57,615 nucleotides of DNA, taken from positions 1-57,615 of the forward strand of contig JAFGHX010000156.1 of assembly GCA_016929905.1 (NCBI GenBank), written 5' to 3'. A program made the position numbers and the translations under genes. The stretch's first letter is position 1. The number at the start of each line of letters is the position of its first letter. Source of the stretch: Kiritimatiellia bacterium. Its GTDB lineage: Bacteria; Verrucomicrobiota; Kiritimatiellia; JAFGHX01. The notes below the pieces were generated by a model, which did no database searches, was not told the DNA's origin, and saw only the letters and a program-made list of their open reading frames with translations. Positions 1 through 9,721 of this stretch are shown one piece after another.

Positions 1-1
1 C

Positions 2-1174
2 GGCTCCACCACGTGGGTGCGCGTCGCCGCGCCCGCCGCCAATGCCACCTCTTTCACCGACTCCGCTCTCGCGCCGGCCACCCGGTACTACTACCAGGTG
101 AAGGCCGCCAACGCCGCCGGGAACTCGCCCTACTCCAACCTCGCCGACGCCACCACTCCGGCGGACATCCGGCCGCCCGCCGCACCGAGCGGACTTGCGG
201 CGGCGGCCAAGGCATCCACGCGAATCGACCTGGCGTGGACCGACAACAGCGGCGACGAGACGCAATTCAAGATCGATCGCCGCCAGAGCGGCACGACGGC
301 CTGGGTCCGGATTCAAACATCGGGCTCCGACACAACGTCCTTCAGCGATACCGGGTTGACGCCGGGGGTGAAGTTCTACTACAAGGTCAAGGCCTACAAC
401 GCCGCCGGCAATTCCCCATACTCCAACGTGGCGGCCGCCACCACACCCGCCGGCACCACACCGCCGGCAGCCCCGGCAAACCTGACCGCGTCGGCCGTGT
501 CGGATACCGGAATCGATTTGGGGTGGACGGATCGGAGCGACAACGAAGACGGCTTCAAGATCGACCGCCGTCAGAGCGGGTTTTCCGAGTGGGTGCGCGC
601 GACCCAGACACCGGCGAACCGCATGGCCTATTCCGATTCCGGCCTGCTCACGGGCAAGCGTTACTACTACAAGGTGAAAGCCTACAACGCGGCGGGCAAC
701 TCCGCCTACACCGCGCTGGCTGACGCCACGACCACCGCGCCGGGCGGCGCGGCGCCGACGATGGCAGCCGACGAGGACGACCTGCCGGATGCCTGGGAGA
801 CCCGGTTCGGACTGGACGCGAATGCCGACGATATGGATGCGGATCCCGACGGGGACGGATTCCGCAACTATGAAGAATACGTGGCCGGCACCGACCCCTC
901 CGACGGCGCGGCCTGCCTGCGCCTCCAACTCGCGCGAGGGGCCGGCGGCGCACTCGTAGTCGCTTTCCTCACCGTGAAGACCGAGGGCAGTGAGTACGAC
1001 GGCCTGACCCGCTATTACCTGCTCGAACGCTGCGTCGAGTTCGACGGCGAAAACGCCTGGAGTTCGCCCGACGGCTACAGCCGGATTCCAGGCACCGGCG
1101 AAACGGTCACGTACACAGACGACAATCCCGACGGAATAGACACCTGCTATCGCGCCCGTGTCTGGTTGGAATGA
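2..1174 (+). CDS. Secreted FN3-repeat protein, C-terminal part (5' end outside window)
   Basis: The reading frame is open from the window edge, so the N-terminus is missing; 390 residues are visible. They hold about two and a half fibronectin type III domains (residues 1-51, 58-147, 152-241) with repeated phrases such as KVKAYNAAGNS and KIDRRQSG. A calcium-binding, thrombospondin-type-3-like stretch follows (about 255-305: DAWETRFGLD, DPDGDGFRNYEEY, AGTDPSD). The last 85 residues form a tail ending CYRARVWLE that recurs at the end of the next gene. FN3 modules in such proteins are spacers or carbohydrate and protein contact domains; any catalytic domain would lie upstream of the window. Its FN3 units closely resemble those of the next gene, suggesting exchange or duplication within a paralogous family. 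The location is inferred to be extracellular. Confidence 0.85.
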   Translation, partial: GSTTWVRVAAPAANATSFTDSALAPATRYYYQVKAANAAGNSPYSNLADATTPADIRPPAAPSGLAAAAKASTRIDLAWTDNSGDETQFKIDRRQSGTTAWVRIQTSGSDTTSFSDTGLTPGVKFYYKVKAYNAAGNSPYSNVAAATTPAGTTPPAAPANLTASAVSDTGIDLGWTDRSDNEDGFKIDRRQSGFSEWVRATQTPANRMAYSDSGLLTGKRYYYKVKAYNAAGNSAYTALADATTTAPGGAAPTMAADEDDLPDAWETRFGLDANADDMDADPDGDGFRNYEEYVAGTDPSDGAACLRLQLARGAGGALVVAFLTVKTEGSEYDGLTRYYLLERCVEFDGENAWSSPDGYSRIPGTGETVTYTDDNPDGIDTCYRARVWLE

Positions 1175-1326
1175 CAACAGCCGGGTCGTGAGGCCTTTTT
1201 TCGTTAGCCGGCCTGCTCCCGTTCCGTGTTGTCTCGGAATGTTGAGCGAGCCGGACGCCGTTCTCAATTTCGGGAAGGCTCCTTCTCAGCACTGCGAAAG
1301 TCCAGCCCGTTCGCACGCCTGAGGGT

Positions 1327-1356
1327 CGGAACACCACCATATCGTGTGGTGTTCCG
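1327..1356. other. 11-bp perfect inverted repeat (stem-loop)
   Basis: Arms CGGAACACCAC (1327-1337) and GTGGTGTTCCG (1346-1356) flank an 8-nt loop in the 250-bp gap between the two secreted-protein genes. No T-run follows on either strand, so a simple intrinsic terminator is unlikely. It could be an operator or an mRNA processing hairpin in the leader of the following gene. Confidence 0.4.
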
Positions 1357-1424
1357 GCGGGGAGCGGTTGGCACGATTCGTGCTGCGTAAGCAGCGTGGT
1401 GAAGTCAAGCGGAGCGATAGACGG

Positions 1425-4400
1425 ATGAACGATTCCAGAACTCGACGATTCAGTGGGAGCGGGCGAGGACGCCCGCTCTACCTCCTCTGCCTGTGCGGCG
1501 TGGGGCTGGCGCTGAGTGTGGTGCAGGCGCGGGCCGGCACGCTGGTTTCGCGCGCGAGCACGTGGCAGTACCACAAAGGCACGAGCGAGGCGTCCGATCC
1601 GATCGACGACTGGCGCGAGCTGGACTTCGAGTCGGCCGGCTGGTCGACGGGCTCGGCGCCCTTCGGCTACGGCAGCGGCGCGAACGAGACCGACATCGTC
1701 ACCCGCTTCAATGACATGCAGAACAGCTACACGACGTTCTTCATTCGCAAGACGTTCGCGGTTTCGGCCATCGACCCGGAGACACGGCTGCGCGCCATGG
1801 TGGACTACGACGACGGGTTCATCATCTGGATCAACGGCGAGCGGGTTTGGGACAAGAACGAGCCGGACGGTTCGCCCCTCTATGTTTCGCTGGCGTCAGC
1901 CGATCACGAATCCGGCACCTTCGAGACGAACGACTTGCCGTCGCCCGAGGACTATCTGGAGATCGGCGAGAATGTCATCGCGGTGCAGGCGTTCAACGCG
2001 CAGCCGGGCAGCAGCGACTGCAAGCTGGACGTGGAGCTCAGTACGTACCGGCGCGTGGCGGACACGACGTTCAGCGCGGACCGCGGGTTCTACGGCGCGT
2101 CGTTTGAGGTGACGATTTCGACGGCGACGCCGGACGCGACGATTCGCTACACAACCGACGGGAGCTGGCCGACGTCGGCGCACGGTTCGACCGGCGGCAC
2201 GAACAAGGTCCTGCCGATCAGCACAACCACCTGCCTGCGCGCGGCGGCCTACAAGAGCGGGTACGAGCCCTGCAATGTCGACACGCACACGTACATCTTC
2301 CTCGACGACGTCATCGTGCAACCCAACACGATGAGCGGCGAGGACTGGATTCCCGGCGACGTGAGCTCCGTGACACGCGCGAGTCAGAAGATGAACACGG
2401 CGATGGATTCGCGCGTGCTGAACGCCGAAGGGGCGACCCGGATGAAAGAGGCGCTGCGCGCCCTGCCCACCCTCTCGCTGGTCGCCGACTACGGCGACAT
2501 CTTCGGCAACAGCCACGGTATCTTCCACAACAGCCAGCACGACGGCGACGGCTGGGAGCGCGCGGTGAGCGCCGAGCTGATCCATCCGGACGGCACGCCG
2601 GGATTTCAGATCAACTGCGGCACGCAGATCAGCGGCGCGTGGAGCCGGCGCGGCGGCAAGGCGAAGCTCTCGATGAGCCTGCGGTTCAAGAAGATCTACG
2701 GGCCCGGCAAGCTCCAGTACGAATTCTTTCCGGGCTACGACGTGGACAGCTTCGATCACATCCGGCTGCGCGCACAGGGCAACGACTGCTGGAGCGGGCA
2801 CCTCAACACCAAGGCCATGTATGTGCGGGACGAGTGGGGCCGCCAGACCCAGCGCGAGATGGGGTGGATTTCCCCGAAGGGGACCTGGATGCACGTGTAC
2901 ATCAACGGGATGTACTGGGGCCTGTACAACCCGGTGGAGGGCCCGGACTCCTCGTTCATTGCCGCGCATTTCGGCGGCGAAAAAGAAGACTACGACGTGC
3001 ACGCCAATCAGAAGCCGACCGGCCTGATTCCAGCGCCGCCCCCGCCGAACACGCTGCGCACGATCGACGGCGACGACGCGGCGTTTGCCGCCATGAGCAA
3101 TATCGTGTGGAACACGAGCCTGGGCACGACGGCCAACTATGAAGCGCTGCAAACCTATGTCGATGTGCCGCAGCACATCGACTACATGATGCTCAATACC
3201 TGGGTCCAGAACGAAGACTGGGACCCCGTGACCCGCCCCCAATCCGATCCTTACGGCTGCAACTGGCGGGCGGGTCGCAAGAGCCGCAACCGGCTCCCGG
3301 GCGACCCGCAGTTCCAGTTCTTCATCTGGGACATCGAAGTCGGGATGCTGGACACCCGTCCGGTCAGCACGAACTACACCTTCTTCACGGGCATCTTCCA
3401 CATCCACGACAAGCTCACGGCCAACGCCGACTACCGGGTCCTGTTCGGCGACCGGATCTACCGGCACATGATCCAGGAGGGCGGCGCCATGACGCCGGCG
3501 TCGCTGACGAACCGGTGGAAGGCGCTGTGCGACGAGATCGAGTTGCCGCTGATCGCCGAGTCCGCGCGCTGGGGTGACGCGGTGCAGGATACGCCGTCCA
3601 CGGTTCCGGACACATGGATCCCGGCCCGCAACACGCTCATGAACAACTGGCTGCCGCTGCGCGGCGCCTACGCCGTCTCGCACTGGCGCGCGGCGGGCCT
3701 GTACCCCTCCATCGAACCGCCGGGGTTCAGCGCCGAAGGCGGCGCCATCGCGAGCGGGTTCAGGCTGACACTGTCGAACCCGACCGCCTACACCGTCTAC
3801 TACTCCACAGACGGCACCGACCCGCGCCGACCGGGCGGGTCGCGTTCACCGGACGCGACGGCGTATACCGGCCCCCTGCCCCTCTCCCGCACGACCCACG
3901 TCAAAGCCCGCGTCTGGAAGACGAACGGCACCTGGAGTGCGCTGCACGAGACGACGTTCAACTATACCGCGCACTACGGCAATATCCGGATCACGGAGAT
4001 CCTGTACAACCCGCTCGGCGGCAGCGAGTTCGAGTTCGTCGAACTCACCAATACCGGCGCCTCCACCCGCGGGCTGTCCATGATGACGTTCAGGGGCATT
4101 GGCTACACCTTTCCGCCCGGCGTGGAACTGGGCGCCGGCCAGACTGCCGTGCTCGTCAACAACGAAGCCGCGTTCACGAACCGCTATCCCGGCGTCCGCG
4201 GCTCGGTCGCCTTCTTCGCCCAGTACCGCGGCAAGCTCGACAACGGCGGCGAACGGCTCGCGTTGCTGGACGGCGAAGGCCGCACGGTCACGGCCGTGCG
4301 CTACAACGACAAGGACCCGTGGCCCGAGCCGGCCGACGGCGACGGCTTCTCGCTCGTCCCGGTCTCGACCGATGGCGATCAGGACGACCCTGCCAAATGG

Positions 4401-7400
4401 CGCGCCAGCAACCTGATCGGCGGCTCGCCCGGCTACGACGACGGCGCGCCTTACCGCGTCGTGATCAACGAAGCACTCACCCACACCGATTTGCCGCAGG
4501 TCGACGCCATCGAGCTCTACAATGCCGGCGCCGCCGGCGCGGATATCGGCGGCTGGTACCTTAGCGACGACAGCTCCGCCTATCGCAAGTTCCGGATCCC
4601 CGACGGCACAACGCTCGCGCCGGGCGCCTACGTCGTGTTCGACGAGCCGGATTTCAACACCGACACGAACGACCCGGCCTGCTTCGCGCTCAGCTCGCAC
4701 GGCGACGAGATCTACCTGACGAAGTGGGACGCCGACAACAACCTGCAGTATCTGGCCGAAGCGCGGTTCGGCGGCGCACAGAACGGTGTGGCGTTCGGCC
4801 GCTACGTCAAGAGTGCCGGCGATACGGACTTCGTCGAGCAGAACACGACGAACACGCTGGGCGCCGCCAACGCGCCGCCGCGTGTGGGCCCGGTGGTGAT
4901 CAACGAGATCATGTACCACCCCGTGGACGGGGCGCTCGAGTTCGTTGAGTTGTACAACATCAGCGACGGCGCCGTCGACCTGTACGACCCCGCCTGGCCG
5001 ACAAACGGGTGGCGCCTGTCCGCCGCGATCGATTACACCTTCCCCGCCGGCACGAGCATCGGCGCGCGGGACTGCGTGCTTGTCGTGCCCACGAACGAAA
5101 CCGCGTTCCGCGCCGCCTATCCGGGTGTGCCCGCCGACGTCGCCGTGTTCGGCCCGTACACCGGCCGGCTGGGTAACGGCGGCGAAAGCGTGAAGCTCTG
5201 GCGGCCCGACAGTCCGGACCCGGAGGGCGTGCCGTGGATCCTGGTGGACCGCGTCCAATACGACGACAACAGCCCCTGGCCCGAAATCGCGGATGGGGAC
5301 GGCCCGTCGCTCGAGCGGCAGGACCCCGCCGCCTACGGCAACGACCCCGTCAACTGGGCGGCCAGTGTGGCGGCGGGCGGCACACCGGGCGAGCGGAACT
5401 CCGGCGGGCTGGTCTCGCCCGGCGCAGGCTGGCGATACCACGATCGCGGCGAGGATCTCGGTACCGCGTGGCGCGCCTTGTCTTACGACGACACCGCCTG
5501 GCACGACGGGAACGCGCCGCTCGGCTACGGGGACGCGGGCGACTACCCTGAGCTCGACACGGAAATCGCCTACGGCGACGATCCCGCGAACAAGCCGATC
5601 ACCGCCTACTTCCGCAAGACCTTCACGCTGGCCGCCGCGCCGGGCAGCGTGACAAACCTGGCGCTCGCCGCCAAGTATGACGACGGGTTCGTCGCGTACC
5701 TGAACGGCCAGGAGATTGCGCGGGGCAACATGCCCGGCGGCACGATTCTGTTCTCGACGCCGGCCGCGAGCAGCCACACGGCAGACGCCTACGAGACGTT
5801 TGATCTCTCCGCCCACGCGGACACGCTGCTGCAGGGCGTCAACGTGCTGGTCGTCGAGATGCATCAGTCCGGGCCCGGCAGTTCGGACCTGCTCATGGAT
5901 GTCGCGCTGACCCACGCGGCCAGCCAGGGCAATCCGCCGGCAGCGCCGCAGAACCTGGTCGCCACGGCCCAGTCCAGCACGCGTATCGACCTGCGCTGGA
6001 CGGACGCCAGCGGCAACGAAGCGGGCTTCAAGCTCGACCGGCGCATGAGCGGCGCGCAGGACTGGGAACGCGTCGCCACCCTTGCCGCGAACCAGACCGC
6101 GCACAGCGATTCCGGCCTGCCCGCCGGCACAACCTTCTACTACAAGATCAAGGCCTACAACGCCGACGGCAATTCCGCCTACAGCGCCGTCGCCGCTGCG
6201 ACCACGCACCAGGGGCCGCCCGCCGCACCCTCCGCGCTCTCGGCTACGCCCGCCTCCGCAAGCCGTATCAACCTGCGTTGGACGGACAACAGCGGAAACG
6301 AGGACACCTTCCGAATCGAACGCAGCCCCAACGGCAGTTCGGGCTGGGCGCCAGTCGGCTCCGTATCGGCCGATACCACGCTGTGGACGGATTCGGGCCT
6401 CGCACCGGCCGCCGGGTTCTACTACCGGGTACGCGCGTCCAACGCGGTGGGGGAGTCCGGCTACTCCAATGTCGACGGCGCCACGACCGCCGCCGTTTCC
6501 GTCCAATTCGCCGTCCCGAGTTCGAGCGGCAACGAGAGTGCGTCGCCGGCCAACCTGAGCGTTGAACTCTCCGAGGCTTCCGTTCTGGCGGTCACCGTCA
6601 ACTTCGCCTCCGGCGGCGGGACGGCGACCGCAGGGGCCGACTACGGCGCGGCAGCTGGCACGCTCTCCTTCACGCCGGGGCAAACCGCCCGGACGATTTC
6701 CGTCGCCATCATCGACAACACGCTCGAGGAGCCGGACGAAACGTTCGTGGTGACGCTGGCGGGCCCGGCGGGCGCCGCGCTCGGCGGCCGCACCGCCCAC
6801 ACGTACACGATCCGCGACAACGACACGTACTTCTCGGCTTACAACGACCTGTATTGGGAGAGCGGGCAGCTCAACACGCGGATCACCACCTACACGACGG
6901 GCCAGGGCGGGCAGTTGGTCGACTACGCGACGGGCGAGGCCGTCGCCGCCACACTCACGGTCATGGGCGGCAATCCCTACCTCGCCGGGGCGAACGCGAA
7001 CGCCGGTACGGACGCGTACGACGTCTTCGGGGGGATTGTCGACTGCGCGGGCGTAATCGGCTACGTGCCGGAAAACCTGCAACTCCAGTTCTCGGCGCTG
7101 GACCCGAATCTGCGATTCGAACTGGTGCTGTTCGGCAACCGCGACAACGCGGACTATGCCGCGCGCACGGCGACGGTCACGCTTTCGGGCGCAGCCAGTT
7201 TCGCCAACGCCAGCACACCCGGCACGCACGTCTTCGGCACGGACAACTGCTCCACGCTGATCAGCAACGGGTACAACACCGCGGCCGGCTACGTCGCGCG
7301 GTTCAAGGATATCGATCCGGGCGCCGACGGCATCGTGATCGTGACGGTCTCAGACAACGACAGCAAGTTCTACGCCAATGCCGTCATGCTCAAGGCCGGT

Positions 7401-8369
7401 TTGGCGGGTGGCGGCCTGCAGGAGGCGACGAAGATCGCCGCGGGCGCCCTGTGGCGCTATCGCAAAGGGAGCACGGAGGCATCCAATCCTGCCGCCGCCT
7501 GGCGCACGGTCGGGTTCGACGACTCGGCCTGGAGCACCGGATCGGCCCCGTTCGGCTATGGAACCGGCCCGTTCGGCACCACGCTGGCGGATATGAAGAA
7601 CAGCTATTCGTCCCTGTTCCTGCGTTCTGCGTTCAGCATTCAGCATTCCGCACTCATCAGCGAAGTCCAACTCCGCGTGGACTACGACGACGGGTTCATT
7701 CTCTGGCTCAACGGCAGGGAGCTGGCGCGCGTGAACATGACCGGCGACGCGGGCAGTTTTCTGCCCTGCACCACGCTCGCCACCGGCTATGTATCGGCAG
7801 CCTCCGCGACGTGGACCGGGAGCTTCTCCGGTTCGGAGCTTCCCGCGCTCGGCGCCGACAACATACTGGCCGTACAGGTCTTCAACGTCAGCCAGTCCAG
7901 CGGCGACCTGATGCTCGACGCCGAACTGCGCGTGATGGAAGGCTCGACCGCGTCCGGCGACGGCGACCAGGACGGCATGTCCGATTCGTGGGAAACCACG
8001 TATTTCGGCGGAACCGCGGCGACGAACGGCGGTACGGGTGAGGATTTCGACGGAGACGGCGTCAAGAACATCGACGAGTACATCGCCGGTACGAACCCAA
8101 ACGACATCGGCAAGACCTTCCGGGTGGATCTGGCGATGTCGAGCGGGACTCTCACCGTCTCTTTCCCCACGATCGCAGCCGGCGGAGCCGGCTACGAAGG
8201 ATTGGCGCGGCACTACGCGCTCGAGCGGCGTAGCGGCCTGAACCGCGATGCCGTCTGGGAGATCATCCCCGGCTGCTCGAACATCCTCGGCGCCGGCCAG
8301 ACAGTGACACATCAGGAAACCACACCGAACGCGAACACCTGCTACCAGGCCCGGGTCTGGCTGGAGTGA
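1425..8369 (+). CDS. Giant secreted CotH-kinase / lamin-tail / FN3 / Calx-beta protein
   Basis: This 2314-residue extracellular mosaic protein starts at ATG 1425, chosen because it precedes a signal peptide (hydrophobic LYLLCLCGVGLALS, cleavage near ARA) and follows GGAG; the frame is also open upstream. Rough domain order: jelly-roll, galactose-binding-like domain (38-208); chitobiase C-terminal-like domain (215-292); CotH kinase-like region (about 350-715, with SGAWSRRGGK and NGMYWGLYNP); a second chitobiase C-like domain (763-845); three lamin-tail domains (849-998, 1009-1140, 1154-1325, with ITEILYNP and INEIMYHP); a second jelly roll (1334-1498); two FN3 (1503-1688); Calx-beta (1691-1800); an unassigned domain (1801-1993); a third jelly roll (2005-2168); a calcium-binding stretch and the shared C-terminal tail. 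CotH proteins can be protein kinases, but activity here is not shown. Likely surface or matrix associated. Confidence 0.85.
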   Translation: MNDSRTRRFSGSGRGRPLYLLCLCGVGLALSVVQARAGTLVSRASTWQYHKGTSEASDPIDDWRELDFESAGWSTGSAPFGYGSGANETDIVTRFNDMQNSYTTFFIRKTFAVSAIDPETRLRAMVDYDDGFIIWINGERVWDKNEPDGSPLYVSLASADHESGTFETNDLPSPEDYLEIGENVIAVQAFNAQPGSSDCKLDVELSTYRRVADTTFSADRGFYGASFEVTISTATPDATIRYTTDGSWPTSAHGSTGGTNKVLPISTTTCLRAAAYKSGYEPCNVDTHTYIFLDDVIVQPNTMSGEDWIPGDVSSVTRASQKMNTAMDSRVLNAEGATRMKEALRALPTLSLVADYGDIFGNSHGIFHNSQHDGDGWERAVSAELIHPDGTPGFQINCGTQISGAWSRRGGKAKLSMSLRFKKIYGPGKLQYEFFPGYDVDSFDHIRLRAQGNDCWSGHLNTKAMYVRDEWGRQTQREMGWISPKGTWMHVYINGMYWGLYNPVEGPDSSFIAAHFGGEKEDYDVHANQKPTGLIPAPPPPNTLRTIDGDDAAFAAMSNIVWNTSLGTTANYEALQTYVDVPQHIDYMMLNTWVQNEDWDPVTRPQSDPYGCNWRAGRKSRNRLPGDPQFQFFIWDIEVGMLDTRPVSTNYTFFTGIFHIHDKLTANADYRVLFGDRIYRHMIQEGGAMTPASLTNRWKALCDEIELPLIAESARWGDAVQDTPSTVPDTWIPARNTLMNNWLPLRGAYAVSHWRAAGLYPSIEPPGFSAEGGAIASGFRLTLSNPTAYTVYYSTDGTDPRRPGGSRSPDATAYTGPLPLSRTTHVKARVWKTNGTWSALHETTFNYTAHYGNIRITEILYNPLGGSEFEFVELTNTGASTRGLSMMTFRGIGYTFPPGVELGAGQTAVLVNNEAAFTNRYPGVRGSVAFFAQYRGKLDNGGERLALLDGEGRTVTAVRYNDKDPWPEPADGDGFSLVPVSTDGDQDDPAKWRASNLIGGSPGYDDGAPYRVVINEALTHTDLPQVDAIELYNAGAAGADIGGWYLSDDSSAYRKFRIPDGTTLAPGAYVVFDEPDFNTDTNDPACFALSSHGDEIYLTKWDADNNLQYLAEARFGGAQNGVAFGRYVKSAGDTDFVEQNTTNTLGAANAPPRVGPVVINEIMYHPVDGALEFVELYNISDGAVDLYDPAWPTNGWRLSAAIDYTFPAGTSIGARDCVLVVPTNETAFRAAYPGVPADVAVFGPYTGRLGNGGESVKLWRPDSPDPEGVPWILVDRVQYDDNSPWPEIADGDGPSLERQDPAAYGNDPVNWAASVAAGGTPGERNSGGLVSPGAGWRYHDRGEDLGTAWRALSYDDTAWHDGNAPLGYGDAGDYPELDTEIAYGDDPANKPITAYFRKTFTLAAAPGSVTNLALAAKYDDGFVAYLNGQEIARGNMPGGTILFSTPAASSHTADAYETFDLSAHADTLLQGVNVLVVEMHQSGPGSSDLLMDVALTHAASQGNPPAAPQNLVATAQSSTRIDLRWTDASGNEAGFKLDRRMSGAQDWERVATLAANQTAHSDSGLPAGTTFYYKIKAYNADGNSAYSAVAAATTHQGPPAAPSALSATPASASRINLRWTDNSGNEDTFRIERSPNGSSGWAPVGSVSADTTLWTDSGLAPAAGFYYRVRASNAVGESGYSNVDGATTAAVSVQFAVPSSSGNESASPANLSVELSEASVLAVTVNFASGGGTATAGADYGAAAGTLSFTPGQTARTISVAIIDNTLEEPDETFVVTLAGPAGAALGGRTAHTYTIRDNDTYFSAYNDLYWESGQLNTRITTYTTGQGGQLVDYATGEAVAATLTVMGGNPYLAGANANAGTDAYDVFGGIVDCAGVIGYVPENLQLQFSALDPNLRFELVLFGNRDNADYAARTATVTLSGAASFANASTPGTHVFGTDNCSTLISNGYNTAAGYVARFKDIDPGADGIVIVTVSDNDSKFYANAVMLKAGLAGGGLQEATKIAAGALWRYRKGSTEASNPAAAWRTVGFDDSAWSTGSAPFGYGTGPFGTTLADMKNSYSSLFLRSAFSIQHSALISEVQLRVDYDDGFILWLNGRELARVNMTGDAGSFLPCTTLATGYVSAASATWTGSFSGSELPALGADNILAVQVFNVSQSSGDLMLDAELRVMEGSTASGDGDQDGMSDSWETTYFGGTAATNGGTGEDFDGDGVKNIDEYIAGTNPNDIGKTFRVDLAMSSGTLTVSFPTIAAGGAGYEGLARHYALERRSGLNRDAVWEIIPGCSNILGAGQTVTHQETTPNANTCYQARVWLE

Positions 8370-8490
8370 GACCCTTCACCCGTCCTCCGCGGCTCTGCTC
8401 GGATTTTTCATACTCTTACCGGTTTTCTCCTATGTGCGTTTCCGGAGCGCAGGCTAGAATAGCCCATATCAACACCGAAAGGGGACGATC

Positions 8491-9534
8491 ATGGCGAAGA
8501 GACTACGCATGGGTGTTGTCGGGCTGGGCATGGGCACGGGCCACGTCCGGGGCTACCAGGCGCATCCGCGGGCGGAGGTCGCCGCGATCTGCGACGTGGA
8601 CGAAAAGCGGCTCCAGGCCGCGGCCAAGGAGTACGGCGTCTCGGCCACTTACACGGACGCGGGCGAGATGTTCCGCCAAGCCGGATTGGACGCGGTGAGC
8701 ATTGCCACGCCCAACAAGTTTCACGCGCCGCTGTCGATCGCCGCGCTGAAGGCCGGGCTGCACGTGTTGTGCGAGAAGCCGATGGCCATGAACGCAAGGG
8801 AAGCGCAGAAGATGCTGGACGCGGCCAAGGCGGCGAAACGGAACCTCATGATCAACTTCAGCTACCGGTTCACCGACGTGAGCCGCGCGCTCAAGCAGCA
8901 GGTGGACGCAGGCGTGCTCGGCGACATCTACTTCGGCCGCACCGTCTGGCACCGGCGCCGCGGCATGCCGAAGTTCGGCGGCTGGTTCGGAATCAAGGAA
9001 CTGGCCGGGGGCGGGCCGCTCATCGATCTGGGCGTACACCGGCTCGACCTGGCCCTGTGGCTGATGGGCTATCCCGAACCGGTCGTCGTGACCGGTTCCG
9101 CCTACAACAAGATTGCCGCGCCTATCGCGAAAAAGGCGAAGAAGACGTTCACCGTCGAGGATCTCGCCTGCGGCATGGTCAAGTTCGCGAACGGGGCGAC
9201 GCTGATCATCGAGGCGAGCTGGGCGCTGCACATCAAACACGCGGAACATATGGTCACCCGCCTCTGCGGCACGAAGGGCGGGCTCGTCCAGCGTAACGTC
9301 GGCGGCAAGTACGAGTTCGAAGCCGAAATCTACACCGACGAGCCCGGCGGCCGGTTCACCCGCACCATCGACCGCGTCACCGCCGGCGGCGGCAGCGCCA
9401 TGGGCGAATTCGTCGACAGTATCCTCGAGAAACGCGCACCGCTCGCCACCGGCGAGGAGGGCCTGAAGGTCATGAAAATCCTCGACGGCATCTACAAGAG
9501 CGCCCAAACGGGCCGGGAAGTCCGGTACCGGTAG
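8491..9534 (+). CDS. Gfo/Idh/MocA family NAD(P)-dependent oxidoreductase
   Basis: This 347-residue protein has the usual length and layout of the family. The N-terminal Rossmann fold reads VVGLGMGTGHVRGY, with an acidic residue at the end of strand 2 (ICDVDEKR). The signature CEKPMAMN lies near residues 92-99. The C-terminal alpha/beta domain carries GGGPLIDLGVHRLDL, whose aspartate and histidine are typical catalytic or sugar-contact residues. Family members oxidise or reduce sugars, inositols and related polyols in the cytoplasm; the substrate cannot be read from sequence. The start ATG follows GAAAGGGG at good spacing. The gene is transcribed towards the next one, and a large inverted repeat lies between them. 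Confidence 0.92.
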   Translation: MAKRLRMGVVGLGMGTGHVRGYQAHPRAEVAAICDVDEKRLQAAAKEYGVSATYTDAGEMFRQAGLDAVSIATPNKFHAPLSIAALKAGLHVLCEKPMAMNAREAQKMLDAAKAAKRNLMINFSYRFTDVSRALKQQVDAGVLGDIYFGRTVWHRRRGMPKFGGWFGIKELAGGGPLIDLGVHRLDLALWLMGYPEPVVVTGSAYNKIAAPIAKKAKKTFTVEDLACGMVKFANGATLIIEASWALHIKHAEHMVTRLCGTKGGLVQRNVGGKYEFEAEIYTDEPGGRFTRTIDRVTAGGGSAMGEFVDSILEKRAPLATGEEGLKVMKILDGIYKSAQTGREVRYR

Positions 9535-9576
9535 GACGGGGAGGTCTCTCGCCCGCTCGGGGACTCGCTCGAGCAC

Positions 9577-9703
9577 ACGGAGGCGCGGAGAGGGAGAGGA
9601 AGAGCAGCGGATTCGGGGGGGGGGATTGGCGCTGCCGAGTCGCTCAGCTTTCGTGCGTTGCCGTCCGCGCCAATCCACCCGAATCCGCTGCGTTCGCCTC
9701 CGT
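9577..9703. terminator. Large imperfect hairpin between convergent genes (candidate bidirectional terminator)
   Basis: Three nested arm pairs face each other: 9577-9585 with 9695-9703 (ACGGAGGCG), 9605-9617 with 9678-9690 (CAGCGGATTCGGG), and 9623-9632 with 9667-9676 (GGATTGGCGC). A run of ten G makes an internal bulge in the left arm. The structure fills the gap between converging genes. There is no clear T-tract, so termination is inferred from position and structure only. Confidence 0.5.
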
Positions 9704-9721
9704 CTCCGTCCACCATACCGA

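Noticed and set aside
3846..7229. Very long minus-strand open frame (1127 codons) opposite the CotH/lamin-tail gene, and a similar one at 1896-3683
   Set aside because: They are Arg/Ala/Val-rich with no domain features, and the plus-strand frame holds recognisable domains throughout. GC-rich third positions of the real gene keep the opposite strand free of stops.
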